Shown here: in pieces, positions 7,652 through 16,913 of the stretch
Position numbering within the stretch: position 1 is the stretch's first letter
Layout of the letters: every line of letters begins with the position of its first letter
From: Bog-756 sp963699345
Lineage (GTDB): Bacteria > Actinomycetota > Acidimicrobiia > Acidimicrobiales > RAAP-2
Assembly (NCBI GenBank): GCA_963699345.1
Contig: CAVOTL010000007.1
Location: forward strand, 186,001 to 250,000
Reading direction: 5' to 3'
Length of the DNA stretch: 64,000 bases
Position numbers and translations under genes: made by a program
The notes under the pieces: model-generated
The model's database searches: none
The model's input: the letters and a program-made list of their open reading frames with translations, nothing else
What the model was told of the DNA's origin: nothing

Positions 7652-10600
7652 CTACCCGAACGTGAACTCGTCCGCCGCCACCTTCACGCTGGTGCCACCC
7701 GAGGTGGTGACCTGGATGTTGTGCTCTCCGGCCGCCTCGGCGGGCGACACCGCGGTGATCTTGGTGTCGGACACCACGGTGAAGCTGGTGGCGCCCACGG
7801 TGCCGAACACCACCACCGTCGCCCCGGTGAACCCGGAGCCGTTGATGGTCACCGTCGTGCCCCCGGCCACCGGCCCGCTGGTCGGCGAGATGCTGGTGAT
7901 GGCGGGCACCGGCACGTAGTACGTGAAGTCATCGGCGGCCACCGCCGGGTTGGTACCTCCCGGGGTGGTGACGTAGATGTTGTGGGTGGCCGCCGCCTGG
8001 GCCGGCGACACCGCGGTGATCTTGGTGCTGGACACCACGGTGAAGCTGGTGGCGGCCACGGTGCCGAAGACCACCTTCGTCGCCCCGGTGAAGCCGGAGC
8101 CGTTGATGGTCACCGTCGTGCCCCCGGCCACCGGGCCCTTGGTCGGCGAGATGCTGGTGATGGCGGGCACCGGCGCGTAGGTGAAGTCATCGGCGGCCAC
8201 CGCCGGGTTGGTGCCTCCCGGGGTGGTGACGTAGATGTTGTGGGTCGCCGCCGCCTGGGCCGGCGACACCGCGGTGATCTTGGTGCTGGACACCACGGTG
8301 AAGCTGGTGGCGGCCACGGTGCCGAAGACCACCTTCGTCGCCCCGGTGAAGCCGGAGCCGTTGATGGTCACCGTCGTGCCCCCGGCCACCGGCCCGCTGG
8401 TCGGCGAGATGCTGGTGATGGCGGGCACCGGCGCGTAGGTGAAGTCATCGGCGGCCACCGCCGGGTTGGTACCTCCCGGGGTGGTGACGTAGATGTTGTG
8501 GGTCGCCGCCGCCTGGGCCGGCGACACCGCGGTGATCTTGGTGCTGGACACCACGGTGAAGCTGGTGGCGGCCACGGTGCCGAAGACCACCTTCGTCGCC
8601 CCGGTGAAGCCGGAGCCGTTGATGGTCACCGTCGTGCCCCCGGCCACCGGCCCGCTGGTCGGCGAGATGCTGGTGATGGCGGGCACCGGTGCGTAGGTGA
8701 AGTCATCGGCGGGAACGGCCGGGCTGGTGCCTCCGGGCACGGTGACGTAGATGTTGTGGGTCGCCGCCGCCTGGGCCGGCGACACCGCGGTGATCTTGGT
8801 GCTGGACACCACGGTGAAGCTGGTGGCGGCCACGGTGCCGAAGACCACCTTCGTCGCCCCGGTGAAGCCGGAGCCGTTGATGGTCACCGTGGTGCCCCCG
8901 ACCACCGGCCCGCTGGTCGGCGAGATGCTGGTGATGAGGGCCGGAACGAGCTGGATCGACGTGCTGGCGGGGGCGGAGACCGTACCGGCCTCGTTCTCGA
9001 CCTCGACGTAGACGGTCTTGGTTCCGTTCCCGGCGGGCAGCGTGATGCTCGAACTGGAACCGTACGACTGCCACGACCCGTAGTTCGTCCCATCGGTCGA
9101 GAAGCGCATGTCCGTGATGGAATCGCCGCTGGTGGGATTGGTGGCGCTGATGGCCAGACTGGCGTTCGTCGAGGTGGTCGCCCCTGCGCCCCCATCGATG
9201 GTCAGACTCGCCGAGGGGGTCGACTTGTCGTAGCAGAACGTCCCCGGCGACTGGATGCCGGACGCGTATCCGACGTTGTCCCACGCTTCGACGTAGGCCG
9301 TGTGACAGCCCTGTCCCGCCGAGGCGAGGTCGAGTGACCCACTGGTGGCGTTGGGGTCGTCGGGGCCGGCGTAGTACGAATCACCATCGCCGGGTGTGTC
9401 GTCCCGATAGGGATCGGAATAGATCGAGTCCCAGTCGGCGGTGAGCCCGGACACGCCGGATGCGGCCGGATCCGTTCCGATCGGGTCGTTGGCGGAGAAG
9501 CTCACGGTCTGGTCGGTGTTGTACCAGACGTCCGGCGAAGGATTCGTGAACGAGAGCGTGGGCGCGTTGAAGTCCCAGATGTGCTCCCAGTTCAGGGCGC
9601 GGGCCAGTTGGAATGCGTTGAGCGAACCCCAGCCGGTGGCGAGGTCGTACCCCGGTCCGGCCGCGTAGGTGCCGGATCCGGTGCCGTCGTCGTTGTTCCC
9701 GGTGGTGATGTCGTAGAACGGATAGTGCGGTGCCCGGTCGGTGTTCTCCGCCTCCAGGTAGAGGTCCCCGTGGGGGTCTCCCAGTGGTGCGCACGCGCCC
9801 GTCCCGCTGGATCCGCAGTCGCTTCCTTGCGACAGGAGGTAGGAACCCTCCACCGCCCAGATGCCCGCGAGTTCGGGCGCGACCTCACTGGTCCCCCAGA
9901 CGGAGTACAGCTCACTGGTATCCCCGTTCGTCCCCCCGTCGTACCAGAGGACCTGGGCGGTGTTGTTGCTCGCATTGAGCGACACGTCGGGCACGGCCCG
10001 GGTGCTGCAGCCGGTGTCCAGCCCGGACTGATACGAGGGAGTGGCCCAGTAGTTGCTGCAGCCGCCCCCGGCGTTGTTCCACGTGGTCTCGTAGTTGTAG
10101 GTCCCGTCGCTGTTGAGATGGAGCTCCGTCCCTCCGGAGGCGACGATGTCCGGATCGGAGGCCGGGTAGTCCACGCTGAGGGACGTTCCGTTGTCATAGG
10201 ACCCACTGTCCCCGGCGGCCGCGTTCATCGTCCAACCCTGGCCCGCCATGGCATTGAAGATGCTGTGGAACGAGTCCATGGTCGAGTCGCCGGTGTCGGT
10301 TTCGTCCAGGCCCCAACTGGTCGTGAATATTCGTGTCGAATCCTGAGACAGGATCAGGTTGTCCACGTCCAGGAACGTCCCGAGGCCGGAATTGGCCCCC
10401 TCGTAGACGATGACTTTGGCCGTGGTCTGGTAGCTGCCGAACGAGTTGGCCTCCGCCGTCGCCGATTCCACGTCGAGCGTCGTCTCGAGGTTGCAGCACG
10501 TCGGTGTGCCGTCGATGTACCACGACGCATAGTTGTAGGCGAGCGTCGTACCGTTCACGTAGGAGCAGCACTGTTGGGCGTAGGTCGCCAGGTCGTTGCC

Positions 10601-11503
10601 GTCGAAGCTGCCCGCCGTCGAGATGGCGATCGTGGAGTCGAGCGATGACTGGCCCACCGTCCCGTCGGCGTCGCAGCAGTGACCCTGCGCATAGAGCGGG
10701 CCTTCGTCGTAGCCGTCGCTGCTCCACAGATTGAGCGGTGAGATCAGGCCGTCGTACAGGGGCTCGGGTGCAGAGTTGCTGGCCGGATGGGCGGTCGTCG
10801 CGTGCGAAGCCGTCGCGCTGTGGGCGGCTTCCGGGCCGGCGGCCACGACAGGTCCGCCGGAGTAGGCGGGGGCAGCCGGCTGGACGACCGGGTGCCCCGA
10901 AACCTGGGCGGACGACTGGGCGTTCCGGTAATCGTCCAATCCGTTGACGCTCTCCACGACCGAACTGACCGCCGAGGGCACGTTGATGGCGTCGGCGTTG
11001 GAGTAGAAGGTCTTCCCCCCGCTGCGGTAGTTGTTGATGGTCACGCCGAACGCGTGCTCGTAGGCCGCGACCGAACCCTCGGTGTCGATGAGCAGTCTGT
11101 CGCTGTAGGTCTGGGTGACGGTCAGTCCCTCCGATTTGATCCACTGGACCACCGACTGTTGCTGAGCCGCGGTCGGGGCGAACCGGGCATTCCATTGGGC
11201 CGCCGTGAGGTACTGGTGATACAGCGGGCTGCTCCGGTCCTGCAGCGCCTGGAGGAACGCCTCTTCCGCGGCCGGGTGCGGCTCGCGCAGTCCGAGGACC
11301 ACTCGAAGTGTCTGGGACGAGGCTTCGGGCCCGAGATTGGCCGCTTGTCCGGCAGCGACCGGATGCGGAATCGAGTCGGCGATCACATCGGACCCGACGG
11401 TGGTGGCCGAGGCCGCCTGGGCGCCGACCGAGATGGAACATCCGGCCATGAGGGCGAGTAGCGCCATGAGCAACGGAAGTCTGGACAGTCGGAATCGCCG
11501 CAC
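7652..11503 (-). CDS. Secreted S53 (sedolisin/kumamolisin-type) peptidase with five TIG domains
   Basis: 1283 aa. GTG at 11503 is the start because a perfect GAGGAGGA lies 4 nt upstream; earlier TTG/ATG codons lie in the leader. A signal peptide follows (LPLLMALLALMAGCSISVGAQA), with either lipobox cleavage at MAG-C or cleavage after AQA. Next come a pro-kumamolisin activation domain (~45-190) and an S53 catalytic domain (~240-620): the Glu/Asp pair in NLETTLDVE, the oxyanion Asp in AAAGDSGSYD and the nucleophile Ser in WGTSEVAPELAG. A C-terminal YDLATGWGSLNAF matches the calcium-site region. Then beta-sandwich modules and five ~86-aa IPT/TIG repeats. Three vicinal Cys-Cys pairs occur near the catalytic Glu. 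S53 enzymes are acid-active endopeptidases, so this is likely an extracellular acid protease. Confidence 0.88.
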   Translation of the reverse strand: MRRFRLSRLPLLMALLALMAGCSISVGAQAASATTVGSDVIADSIPHPVAAGQAANLGPEASSQTLRVVLGLREPHPAAEEAFLQALQDRSSPLYHQYLTAAQWNARFAPTAAQQQSVVQWIKSEGLTVTQTYSDRLLIDTEGSVAAYEHAFGVTINNYRSGGKTFYSNADAINVPSAVSSVVESVNGLDDYRNAQSSAQVSGHPVVQPAAPAYSGGPVVAAGPEAAHSATASHATTAHPASNSAPEPLYDGLISPLNLWSSDGYDEGPLYAQGHCCDADGTVGQSSLDSTIAISTAGSFDGNDLATYAQQCCSYVNGTTLAYNYASWYIDGTPTCCNLETTLDVESATAEANSFGSYQTTAKVIVYEGANSGLGTFLDVDNLILSQDSTRIFTTSWGLDETDTGDSTMDSFHSIFNAMAGQGWTMNAAAGDSGSYDNGTSLSVDYPASDPDIVASGGTELHLNSDGTYNYETTWNNAGGGCSNYWATPSYQSGLDTGCSTRAVPDVSLNASNNTAQVLWYDGGTNGDTSELYSVWGTSEVAPELAGIWAVEGSYLLSQGSDCGSSGTGACAPLGDPHGDLYLEAENTDRAPHYPFYDITTGNNDDGTGSGTYAAGPGYDLATGWGSLNAFQLARALNWEHIWDFNAPTLSFTNPSPDVWYNTDQTVSFSANDPIGTDPAASGVSGLTADWDSIYSDPYRDDTPGDGDSYYAGPDDPNATSGSLDLASAGQGCHTAYVEAWDNVGYASGIQSPGTFCYDKSTPSASLTIDGGAGATTSTNASLAISATNPTSGDSITDMRFSTDGTNYGSWQSYGSSSSITLPAGNGTKTVYVEVENEAGTVSAPASTSIQLVPALITSISPTSGPVVGGTTVTINGSGFTGATKVVFGTVAATSFTVVSSTKITAVSPAQAAATHNIYVTVPGGTSPAVPADDFTYAPVPAITSISPTSGPVAGGTTVTINGSGFTGATKVVFGTVAATSFTVVSSTKITAVSPAQAAATHNIYVTTPGGTNPAVAADDFTYAPVPAITSISPTSGPVAGGTTVTINGSGFTGATKVVFGTVAATSFTVVSSTKITAVSPAQAAATHNIYVTTPGGTNPAVAADDFTYAPVPAITSISPTKGPVAGGTTVTINGSGFTGATKVVFGTVAATSFTVVSSTKITAVSPAQAAATHNIYVTTPGGTNPAVAADDFTYYVPVPAITSISPTSGPVAGGTTVTINGSGFTGATVVVFGTVGATSFTVVSDTKITAVSPAEAAGEHNIQVTTSGGTSVKVAADEFTFG
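7660..8935 (-). repeat. Tandem 258-bp repeats encoding TIG domains
   Basis: Four units with an exact 258-bp period (anchors at 7973, 8231, 8489 and 8747) are almost identical in DNA, and a fifth, more diverged unit ends the gene at 7660-7920. Each encodes one 86-aa IPT/TIG immunoglobulin-like domain beginning P-A-I-T-S-I-S-P-T and containing TVTINGSGFTGATKVVFG. Near-identity at synonymous sites indicates recent duplication or homogenisation. Copy number is likely unstable and could be mis-assembled. Confidence 0.9.
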
Positions 11504-11596
11504 GATGTCCTCCTCGGGCAGACCCTCCGAGGAACTACTGCGTCGGTCCGCCCAACGCCGCCTCATTGCATCTCCACGCAAGTCGACCCAAGCATC

Positions 11597-11624
11597 ATGG
11601 TAGGGAGTTATCGCGCATTGTCAA
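11597..11624 (-). promoter_or_regulatory. Promoter of the S53 peptidase gene
   Basis: On the minus strand a perfect TTGACA (-35, bases 11624-11619) is separated by 16 bp from TACCAT (-10, 11602-11597). Transcription would begin near 11590, giving a leader of about 87 nt before the GTG at 11503. This is one of the few matches to the vegetative sigma-70 type consensus in the window. The 11504-11814 interval otherwise shows no gene. Confidence 0.55.
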
Positions 11625-11814
11625 GGGTGCGCTTTTATGACAATTGCGTCGCAGGATCGCACTCCCATTGTGGGCGAGTCTGACATCCGTCGCTCGCCCA
11701 GTTCGCTCAATTCGGGACCGTCGCGACACGCATCAGACACAACATGTGCGATGACCTGCGGACCTCTCGATCCGGGACGCAACCGAGAAGGCCGAGTCGC
11801 TCGGACTGCGGACC

Positions 11815-13080
11815 TCAGCTGGCGGCGAGGGCTTCGAGATGCAATGCGAACGCCGCTCCCTGAGGGTTGGCGGTGCTCGGCGTACCGTTCCAGTTCGACA
11901 GCAGATTGAGATTGATGTTGACGTCGTGCCCATTCGGGGACGGCTGGCAACTTGTCGGATCCTGTTGGTTCGGTGCTTCCCATGCCCAGGCCAGGTAGGA
12001 CACGTTGTGGCTGTCCGCCCATGTCTCGTAGCTATCCATGAACTGGGCGGAACAGTCGGACTCACCGAATTCTCCCGTCACCACCGGCACGACGGCCGCC
12101 ATCGGGGCGATCTGCGTGTTCCAGCAGGCCAGTGATTTGCAGGCCGTCCAGTTGTAGACGTGGAAGCTGGCCATCAGCTGGTCGTCCGGATCGACCGGCT
12201 CGTACGACAGCCATGCACACGGGGCACCCGCAGGTTCACCCGCAACGGGAGCGCACAGGTCCGCGGCGAAGTCGAGGCCCGCCAGCATGATCGGCTGGCT
12301 CGCTCCGGTGCTCCTCACCGTGTCGACGAGCTGCTGCATACCGGCGGTCTGGTAGTGGACCACCTGGCATCGGCCCGAAGGACTGGTGGTGCAGGTGTCG
12401 AATCGTGTGGTGCACCCGGATTCCCAGCATCGCCAATCAGCTGCCGTGGGTTGTCCTCCTCCCAGGAACGGTTCGTTGAACAGATCGAAGATGACCGACG
12501 GGTCTGCCGCGAACACGTGGGCAACCTGTTGCCACACTGTTGGCGCATGGTCTTCGTCGGCCATAGGCCATTCGTAGGTCGCCTTGAATGTGCCCGGGGC
12601 CGCCAGGTGAAGATCGATGATGGCGATCAATCCGGCGGCATTTAGCGTATGAACCCACCGCTCGATTGCCGATCTATAGACACGTCCCGAGTAGCGCTCG
12701 GGTACGCCATTGATCCCCAACCAGCAGTCCTCGTTGATAGGTACCCGTACCGCATTGGTGTGCCAGGCAGCGATCGCGTGGGCTTCCGCGCTGTTGTCCT
12801 TGCCCCAGGAGATGCCCAGGTCCAAGGTGCAGGCGTTGTCCGTACCATCGGCATCGACGCCGAGCAGCCGGAGCGGCTGACCTGCCGAATTCTCGAGCTG
12901 GCTTCCGGCGATTCGAGGAGCCGGCGGGCTGTCGGCGAGTTGGCGGGCGGGCGTGGCGAGTCGGGGGACCTGGGCGACGGGCTGCCCGCACGCGGCGAAG
13001 ACGCCCGCCACCACGAGGAGACTCAGGGCCGCGGCGCCGACGTGCCGCCGGCCGGGGGATCTGGTTCGGGACTGCTGCAA
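11815..13080 (-). CDS. Secreted/lipoprotein glycoside hydrolase family 5 (cellulase-like)
   Basis: 421 aa from TTG at 13080, chosen because GGGAG lies 8 nt upstream and it places a signal peptide correctly (arginines, then AALSLLVVAGVFAAC with a lipobox). The mature protein has a GH5 TIM-barrel: LRLLGVDADGTDN near the N-terminus, NAVRVPINEDCWLG, IAIIDLHL, then FDLFNEPF with the acid/base Glu, FHVYNWTAC, and VVTGEFGESDC with the nucleophile Glu. Family 5 enzymes hydrolyse beta-glucans or mannans; the exact substrate cannot be read. Several extra cysteines suggest extracellular disulfides. It is upstream of, and co-oriented with, the S53 peptidase, but a separate promoter lies between them. Confidence 0.85.
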   Translation of the reverse strand: MQQSRTRSPGRRHVGAAALSLLVVAGVFAACGQPVAQVPRLATPARQLADSPPAPRIAGSQLENSAGQPLRLLGVDADGTDNACTLDLGISWGKDNSAEAHAIAAWHTNAVRVPINEDCWLGINGVPERYSGRVYRSAIERWVHTLNAAGLIAIIDLHLAAPGTFKATYEWPMADEDHAPTVWQQVAHVFAADPSVIFDLFNEPFLGGGQPTAADWRCWESGCTTRFDTCTTSPSGRCQVVHYQTAGMQQLVDTVRSTGASQPIMLAGLDFAADLCAPVAGEPAGAPCAWLSYEPVDPDDQLMASFHVYNWTACKSLACWNTQIAPMAAVVPVVTGEFGESDCSAQFMDSYETWADSHNVSYLAWAWEAPNQQDPTSCQPSPNGHDVNINLNLLSNWNGTPSTANPQGAAFALHLEALAAS

Positions 13081-13340
13081 TGAATCGTCTCCCAATACTG
13101 TGCTGTCGATCGCCCGGAGTCTGCTGTTGGTGGGAGAACGTGGCGCCGTGTCTTCCCGGTGGAGAGAGCATCGCCAATCGATTGTGTGACGGCATGGAGC
13201 GTATCTTCCCGTGAGAGCTACGAGGGTCGCGACCAGCGGACAAGGTCCGCGCGAACCCGGACACCGGCGGATCTCGTCGACCCCACTCGGATGCCGGGTT
13301 TCCAACCCGCCTCCGCGGCACGGGAGCACCGTTGGAGCGA

Positions 13341-13369
13341 TTGCCGTTCCGGTCAATCAATGCTAAGTA
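13341..13369 (+). promoter_or_regulatory. Possible promoter of the YVTN/PKD protein gene
   Basis: TTGCCG at 13341 and TAAGTA at 13364 are separated by 17 bp; transcription would begin about 45 nt before the ATG at 13422, which has GGGAGGT upstream. The interval 13081-13421 lies between divergent secreted-protein genes and holds no gene; the divergent GH5 promoter was not recognised. Confidence 0.35.
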
Positions 13370-13421
13370 TCTGGACGGACGGGCGAGCAGGCGGCTCCCC
13401 GTGGGCGGGAGGTCGATCACC

Positions 13422-16400
13422 ATGGGAGCACCACGCGGAAGGTGCATTCGTGCACTGTTGATCGGGTCTCTGGTGATCGGGGGTGGGGCGCTCGGCTCGG
13501 CGGTCCTCAACTCGGTGCCGGCCGCGGCCGGGGGAGCTCCCACCGTCCTCCATACGACGTCGACCTCGGGGCCCAACGTGGCCGTGGGCAACGTCCTGAC
13601 CGGGGTGGGCAGCTCCAACAGCAGTTTCGGCGTCGCCTGCACGTCCCTCGCCACCAGTTCGACCGTGGAGTCCGACCCCGACGAGCCGGGTACGGCCCAG
13701 TTGAATGTCACCGCCGCCACGTTCACGGGATGCACCGGACCCGGTAACTCACCCCTGACCATCACGGAGGTGACGTATCCGATCACGGAGTCGATCTCGG
13801 ATGCGGCCGGCGATCCGGTCACCGTGGGGGCGCAGACCGTGGATGTCGATTCGCCCTCCTTCGGCTTCGACTGCCAGTACAGCGCGTCGGGTGGGTCGGG
13901 GAGTTGGTCCAACAGCACGAACTCGGCGACCATCACCAGCGAGACGTACTTCCTGACCGGCGGCACGGGGGACACCGACCTCTGCCCCACGTCCAATGTG
14001 TCGAACGTGTCGCTGCCGGCCACCACCGATTCGTCCGTCTCCGGGCATCCGGCGGTGGTGGTGGCATCGGACCCGTCGACACCCATCATTTCGAACCTTC
14101 CTTCATCGGCGGTGCCCGGCGGCGGCTTCACGCCCGTCGTCACCACCGACGGCGACGGGGCCACATCGGTGACCTCGAGCACCCCTCTGACGTGCATCGT
14201 CGATCCGAACACCGGATCGGTCTCGTTCCTGATCGCGGGATCGTGCACCCTGACGCCACAGGTGGCGGCCGGCGCCGACTACAGCGGCGCCGTCGGCGAT
14301 CCGCAGACCTTCACGATCGGCCTCGCCACACCGACGACTCCCACCATCACCAATCTCCCCTCCTCGGGAGCGGCCGACACCGACTTCACCGCGGTGGTCT
14401 CGACCACCGGTGACGGGGCCACGTCGGTCACCTCGTCGACCCCGGCCGTGTGCACGGCTTCGGGCCTCGTGGTGTCCTTCCTGGAGCCGGGCACCTGCAC
14501 GTTGGAGGCCCAGGTGGCCGCCGGTGCCGCCTACGGCGCCGCCGTGGGCTCACCCCAGGACGTCCCGGTCACGGTGGCCGTCTCCTCGGTCGTCTTCAGC
14601 GGCACCGAGGCCCACCCCACCGTCACCGTCTACGGCTCGGGATTCGGCGCCGAGTCCGGGCTCGGTGCCCCCATGCCGAGCGGCGGCACCGGCTACTACT
14701 ACGGGTCGAATCTCACCTTCGCCGACTCCACCGACTCGCCGTGGACGGCGGGCGGCGGCAGCGGCCCCGGATTCTTGATCTCCTCGTACTCGAACACGCA
14801 GATCACCTTCACCTTCGACTCCCTCTACCCATCGGTGGAGGGGGCCAGGAATGGCGACACCTTCGCGCTCACGGCCTTCGGAGTGACCTCGGAGGGAACG
14901 GTGTCCTATCCCCCGGCCGGGCAGAACGGGCCGGGCCCGTTCGCCTTCGTGGCCGGCTCGGGCAGTCCGTCGCGCACCTCCCTCACCCCGATCGACACCT
15001 CGTCCGCCACTGCCGAGCCGTCCTTCAGCGGAGGCACGGATCCGGTGGCGGTGGCGATCTCACCCAACGGGTCGGTGGCCTACGTGGTCGACCAGTCCGG
15101 GTCCAACTCGGTGTCGGAGATCTCGACGGCCACCGACAGTGCCATCGGCTCACCGATCCCGGTGGGCACCGACCCGGACAACATCGCCGTCTCCCCCGAC
15201 GGGACCACCGCCTACGTGACCGACTACGGCTCCGACTCGGTCACCGCGTTCTCGACCGCCGACCCGACCGCGGCGGCCACCGTCATCCCGGTGGGCCACC
15301 AGCCGGATGACGTCGCCATCACCCCGAACGGCGCCACCGGGTACGTGACGAGCATCGGTTCCGACTCCGTCACCGTCTTCTCGACCGCCGATCCCACCGG
15401 GTCGATCGGCTCGATCGACGTCGGGACCCCGACGGCGGCGGTGGCCATCAGCCCCGACGGTTCGACGGCGTACGTCACCACCTCGGCCAATACGGTCATC
15501 CCCATTTCGACGTCCACCGATAGCCCCGGCGCGTCGATACCGGTCGGCCAGAGCCCGGTGGGCATCGCCATCACTCCGGACGGCTCGACGGCCTACGTGG
15601 CCGACACCGGCGACGGGACCGTGACCCCGATCACCCTTTCCCCCGGTGGCGGCGCGGCCGACACGCCGATCACCGTGGGGGGCACGCCGTTCGCGGTGGC
15701 GGTCGTTCCCAACGGCTCGGAGGCGTACGTGACGGATGCGACCGGAAACAGGGTGCTCCCCATCGACACCGATAGCGGAACCGTCGGAACCCCCATCCCG
15801 GTCGGCCAGACCCCCTACTCGCTGGCGATCGCCCCCGACCAGGGGCCCACGGCGTCGCTCCAGGCGACCACGGCCGACGGAGTCACCAACTTCGACGCTT
15901 CGGCATCGGGCACCGGCACATCGTCCATCGCCTCCTATGCATGGAATTTCGGCGACGGAACTCCGACCCAGGTGTCGTCCTCGGCCACCACGTCCCACAC
16001 CTACACCGCCTCGGGGTCCTACGTGGCGAGTGTGACAGAGACGGACGCGGCAGGCACGTCGACCACCGAGGTGTTCACCGGTCACACCGCCAGCCTGAAC
16101 GGCGGGGCCGGGGCGACCGCATCGGCCACCGTGCAGGTCCTGGTCACGGACTGCTCGACGACGACGAGCTGCACGTCGGGGCCCGTCAGCGTGGCCGCCA
16201 CTCCGACCACCCCGGCCCAGACGGTGACCGTTAACGCACCGTCGTCCAGTCTGCCCGGTGAGACGCTCACGGTGGCCAACAGCCCTGGTCTCCTGGAGTG
16301 TGGGACCAAGGGGTTCCAGGAGGTGGGCAACGTCACCTCCTTCGACGCCAATTTCCAACCCACCGGCAACGTGACCCTGACCGACGCGATCCCGACCGCC

Positions 16401-16913
16401 TCGTCCCCGACCAAGGTGAAGGTCTGCTTCCAGGGAGCCGGTGGAAAGCCGGCGGACCTGAAGAAGTGCTCTCCCACGCTGACGGTCCTCCCCTGCGCCA
16501 ACGTCGGTGCCGGTCCCGGGGGTGGTGTCCTGGTCACCCTCGTGGACAGTGCCGGCGATCCCCGGTTCCACGTCCTGAACGTGGGGGTGCTCGAAGAGAA
16601 CCCGACGGCGTTCGCCACCAAGGGCACCGTGGGCAAGGCGTTCAAGATCAAGGGGACCAACCTGCTCGGCGCCGGGCAGAACTACCCGACGGTGGACTTC
16701 ACCTCGTGCGACGGCACGATCGACGCCAAAGGTGTCGTGAGCGTGACGGCGTCGAGTGCCACTTCGTTGTCGGTCGTCGTGCCCAACAGCGCCACCACGG
16801 GCGCCATGCAACTGGTCTGGTCCAATCCCCAGACCTCCACCGAGCCGTCCAGCACCGAGACGGCTCTCGGTCAGGGTTCGGTGACCATCACCGGCTCGCG
16901 CTGCACCGGCTGA
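13422..16913 (+). CDS. Large secreted protein with YVTN beta-propeller and PKD domain
   Basis: 1163 aa. ATG at 13422 with GGGAGGT 8 nt upstream. Signal peptide: MGAPRGRCIRALLIGSLVIG with cleavage near PAAA. Regions in order: a Cys-containing beta domain (~30-215); two ~85-aa repeats starting T-P-I-I-S-N-L-P-S-S and T-P-T-I-T-N-L-P-S-S (~220-385); an IPT-like domain (~390-530); about seven YVTN-type propeller blades (~540-810; PDGTTAYVTDYGSDSVT, PDGSTAYVADTGDGTVT); a PKD domain with SYAWNFGDG (~820-890); and a C-terminal Cys-rich domain (~950-1163). Such proteins are surface or extracellular binding or scaffold proteins. No sortase or membrane anchor is visible, so it is probably released or held by partners. 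Confidence 0.8.
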   Translation: MGAPRGRCIRALLIGSLVIGGGALGSAVLNSVPAAAGGAPTVLHTTSTSGPNVAVGNVLTGVGSSNSSFGVACTSLATSSTVESDPDEPGTAQLNVTAATFTGCTGPGNSPLTITEVTYPITESISDAAGDPVTVGAQTVDVDSPSFGFDCQYSASGGSGSWSNSTNSATITSETYFLTGGTGDTDLCPTSNVSNVSLPATTDSSVSGHPAVVVASDPSTPIISNLPSSAVPGGGFTPVVTTDGDGATSVTSSTPLTCIVDPNTGSVSFLIAGSCTLTPQVAAGADYSGAVGDPQTFTIGLATPTTPTITNLPSSGAADTDFTAVVSTTGDGATSVTSSTPAVCTASGLVVSFLEPGTCTLEAQVAAGAAYGAAVGSPQDVPVTVAVSSVVFSGTEAHPTVTVYGSGFGAESGLGAPMPSGGTGYYYGSNLTFADSTDSPWTAGGGSGPGFLISSYSNTQITFTFDSLYPSVEGARNGDTFALTAFGVTSEGTVSYPPAGQNGPGPFAFVAGSGSPSRTSLTPIDTSSATAEPSFSGGTDPVAVAISPNGSVAYVVDQSGSNSVSEISTATDSAIGSPIPVGTDPDNIAVSPDGTTAYVTDYGSDSVTAFSTADPTAAATVIPVGHQPDDVAITPNGATGYVTSIGSDSVTVFSTADPTGSIGSIDVGTPTAAVAISPDGSTAYVTTSANTVIPISTSTDSPGASIPVGQSPVGIAITPDGSTAYVADTGDGTVTPITLSPGGGAADTPITVGGTPFAVAVVPNGSEAYVTDATGNRVLPIDTDSGTVGTPIPVGQTPYSLAIAPDQGPTASLQATTADGVTNFDASASGTGTSSIASYAWNFGDGTPTQVSSSATTSHTYTASGSYVASVTETDAAGTSTTEVFTGHTASLNGGAGATASATVQVLVTDCSTTTSCTSGPVSVAATPTTPAQTVTVNAPSSSLPGETLTVANSPGLLECGTKGFQEVGNVTSFDANFQPTGNVTLTDAIPTASSPTKVKVCFQGAGGKPADLKKCSPTLTVLPCANVGAGPGGGVLVTLVDSAGDPRFHVLNVGVLEENPTAFATKGTVGKAFKIKGTNLLGAGQNYPTVDFTSCDGTIDAKGVVSVTASSATSLSVVVPNSATTGAMQLVWSNPQTSTEPSSTETALGQGSVTITGSRCTG

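Noticed and set aside
7660..8935. Regular repeats considered as a CRISPR array
   Set aside because: Units are 258 bp, coding, and contiguous without spacers; they encode TIG domains.
7547..9337. Long open frame opposite the TIG repeats, with a repeating Gly/His/Arg-rich translation
   Set aside because: It is the mirror of the repeated TIG coding sequence on the other strand; high GC keeps the frame open, and there is no ribosome site or known domain.
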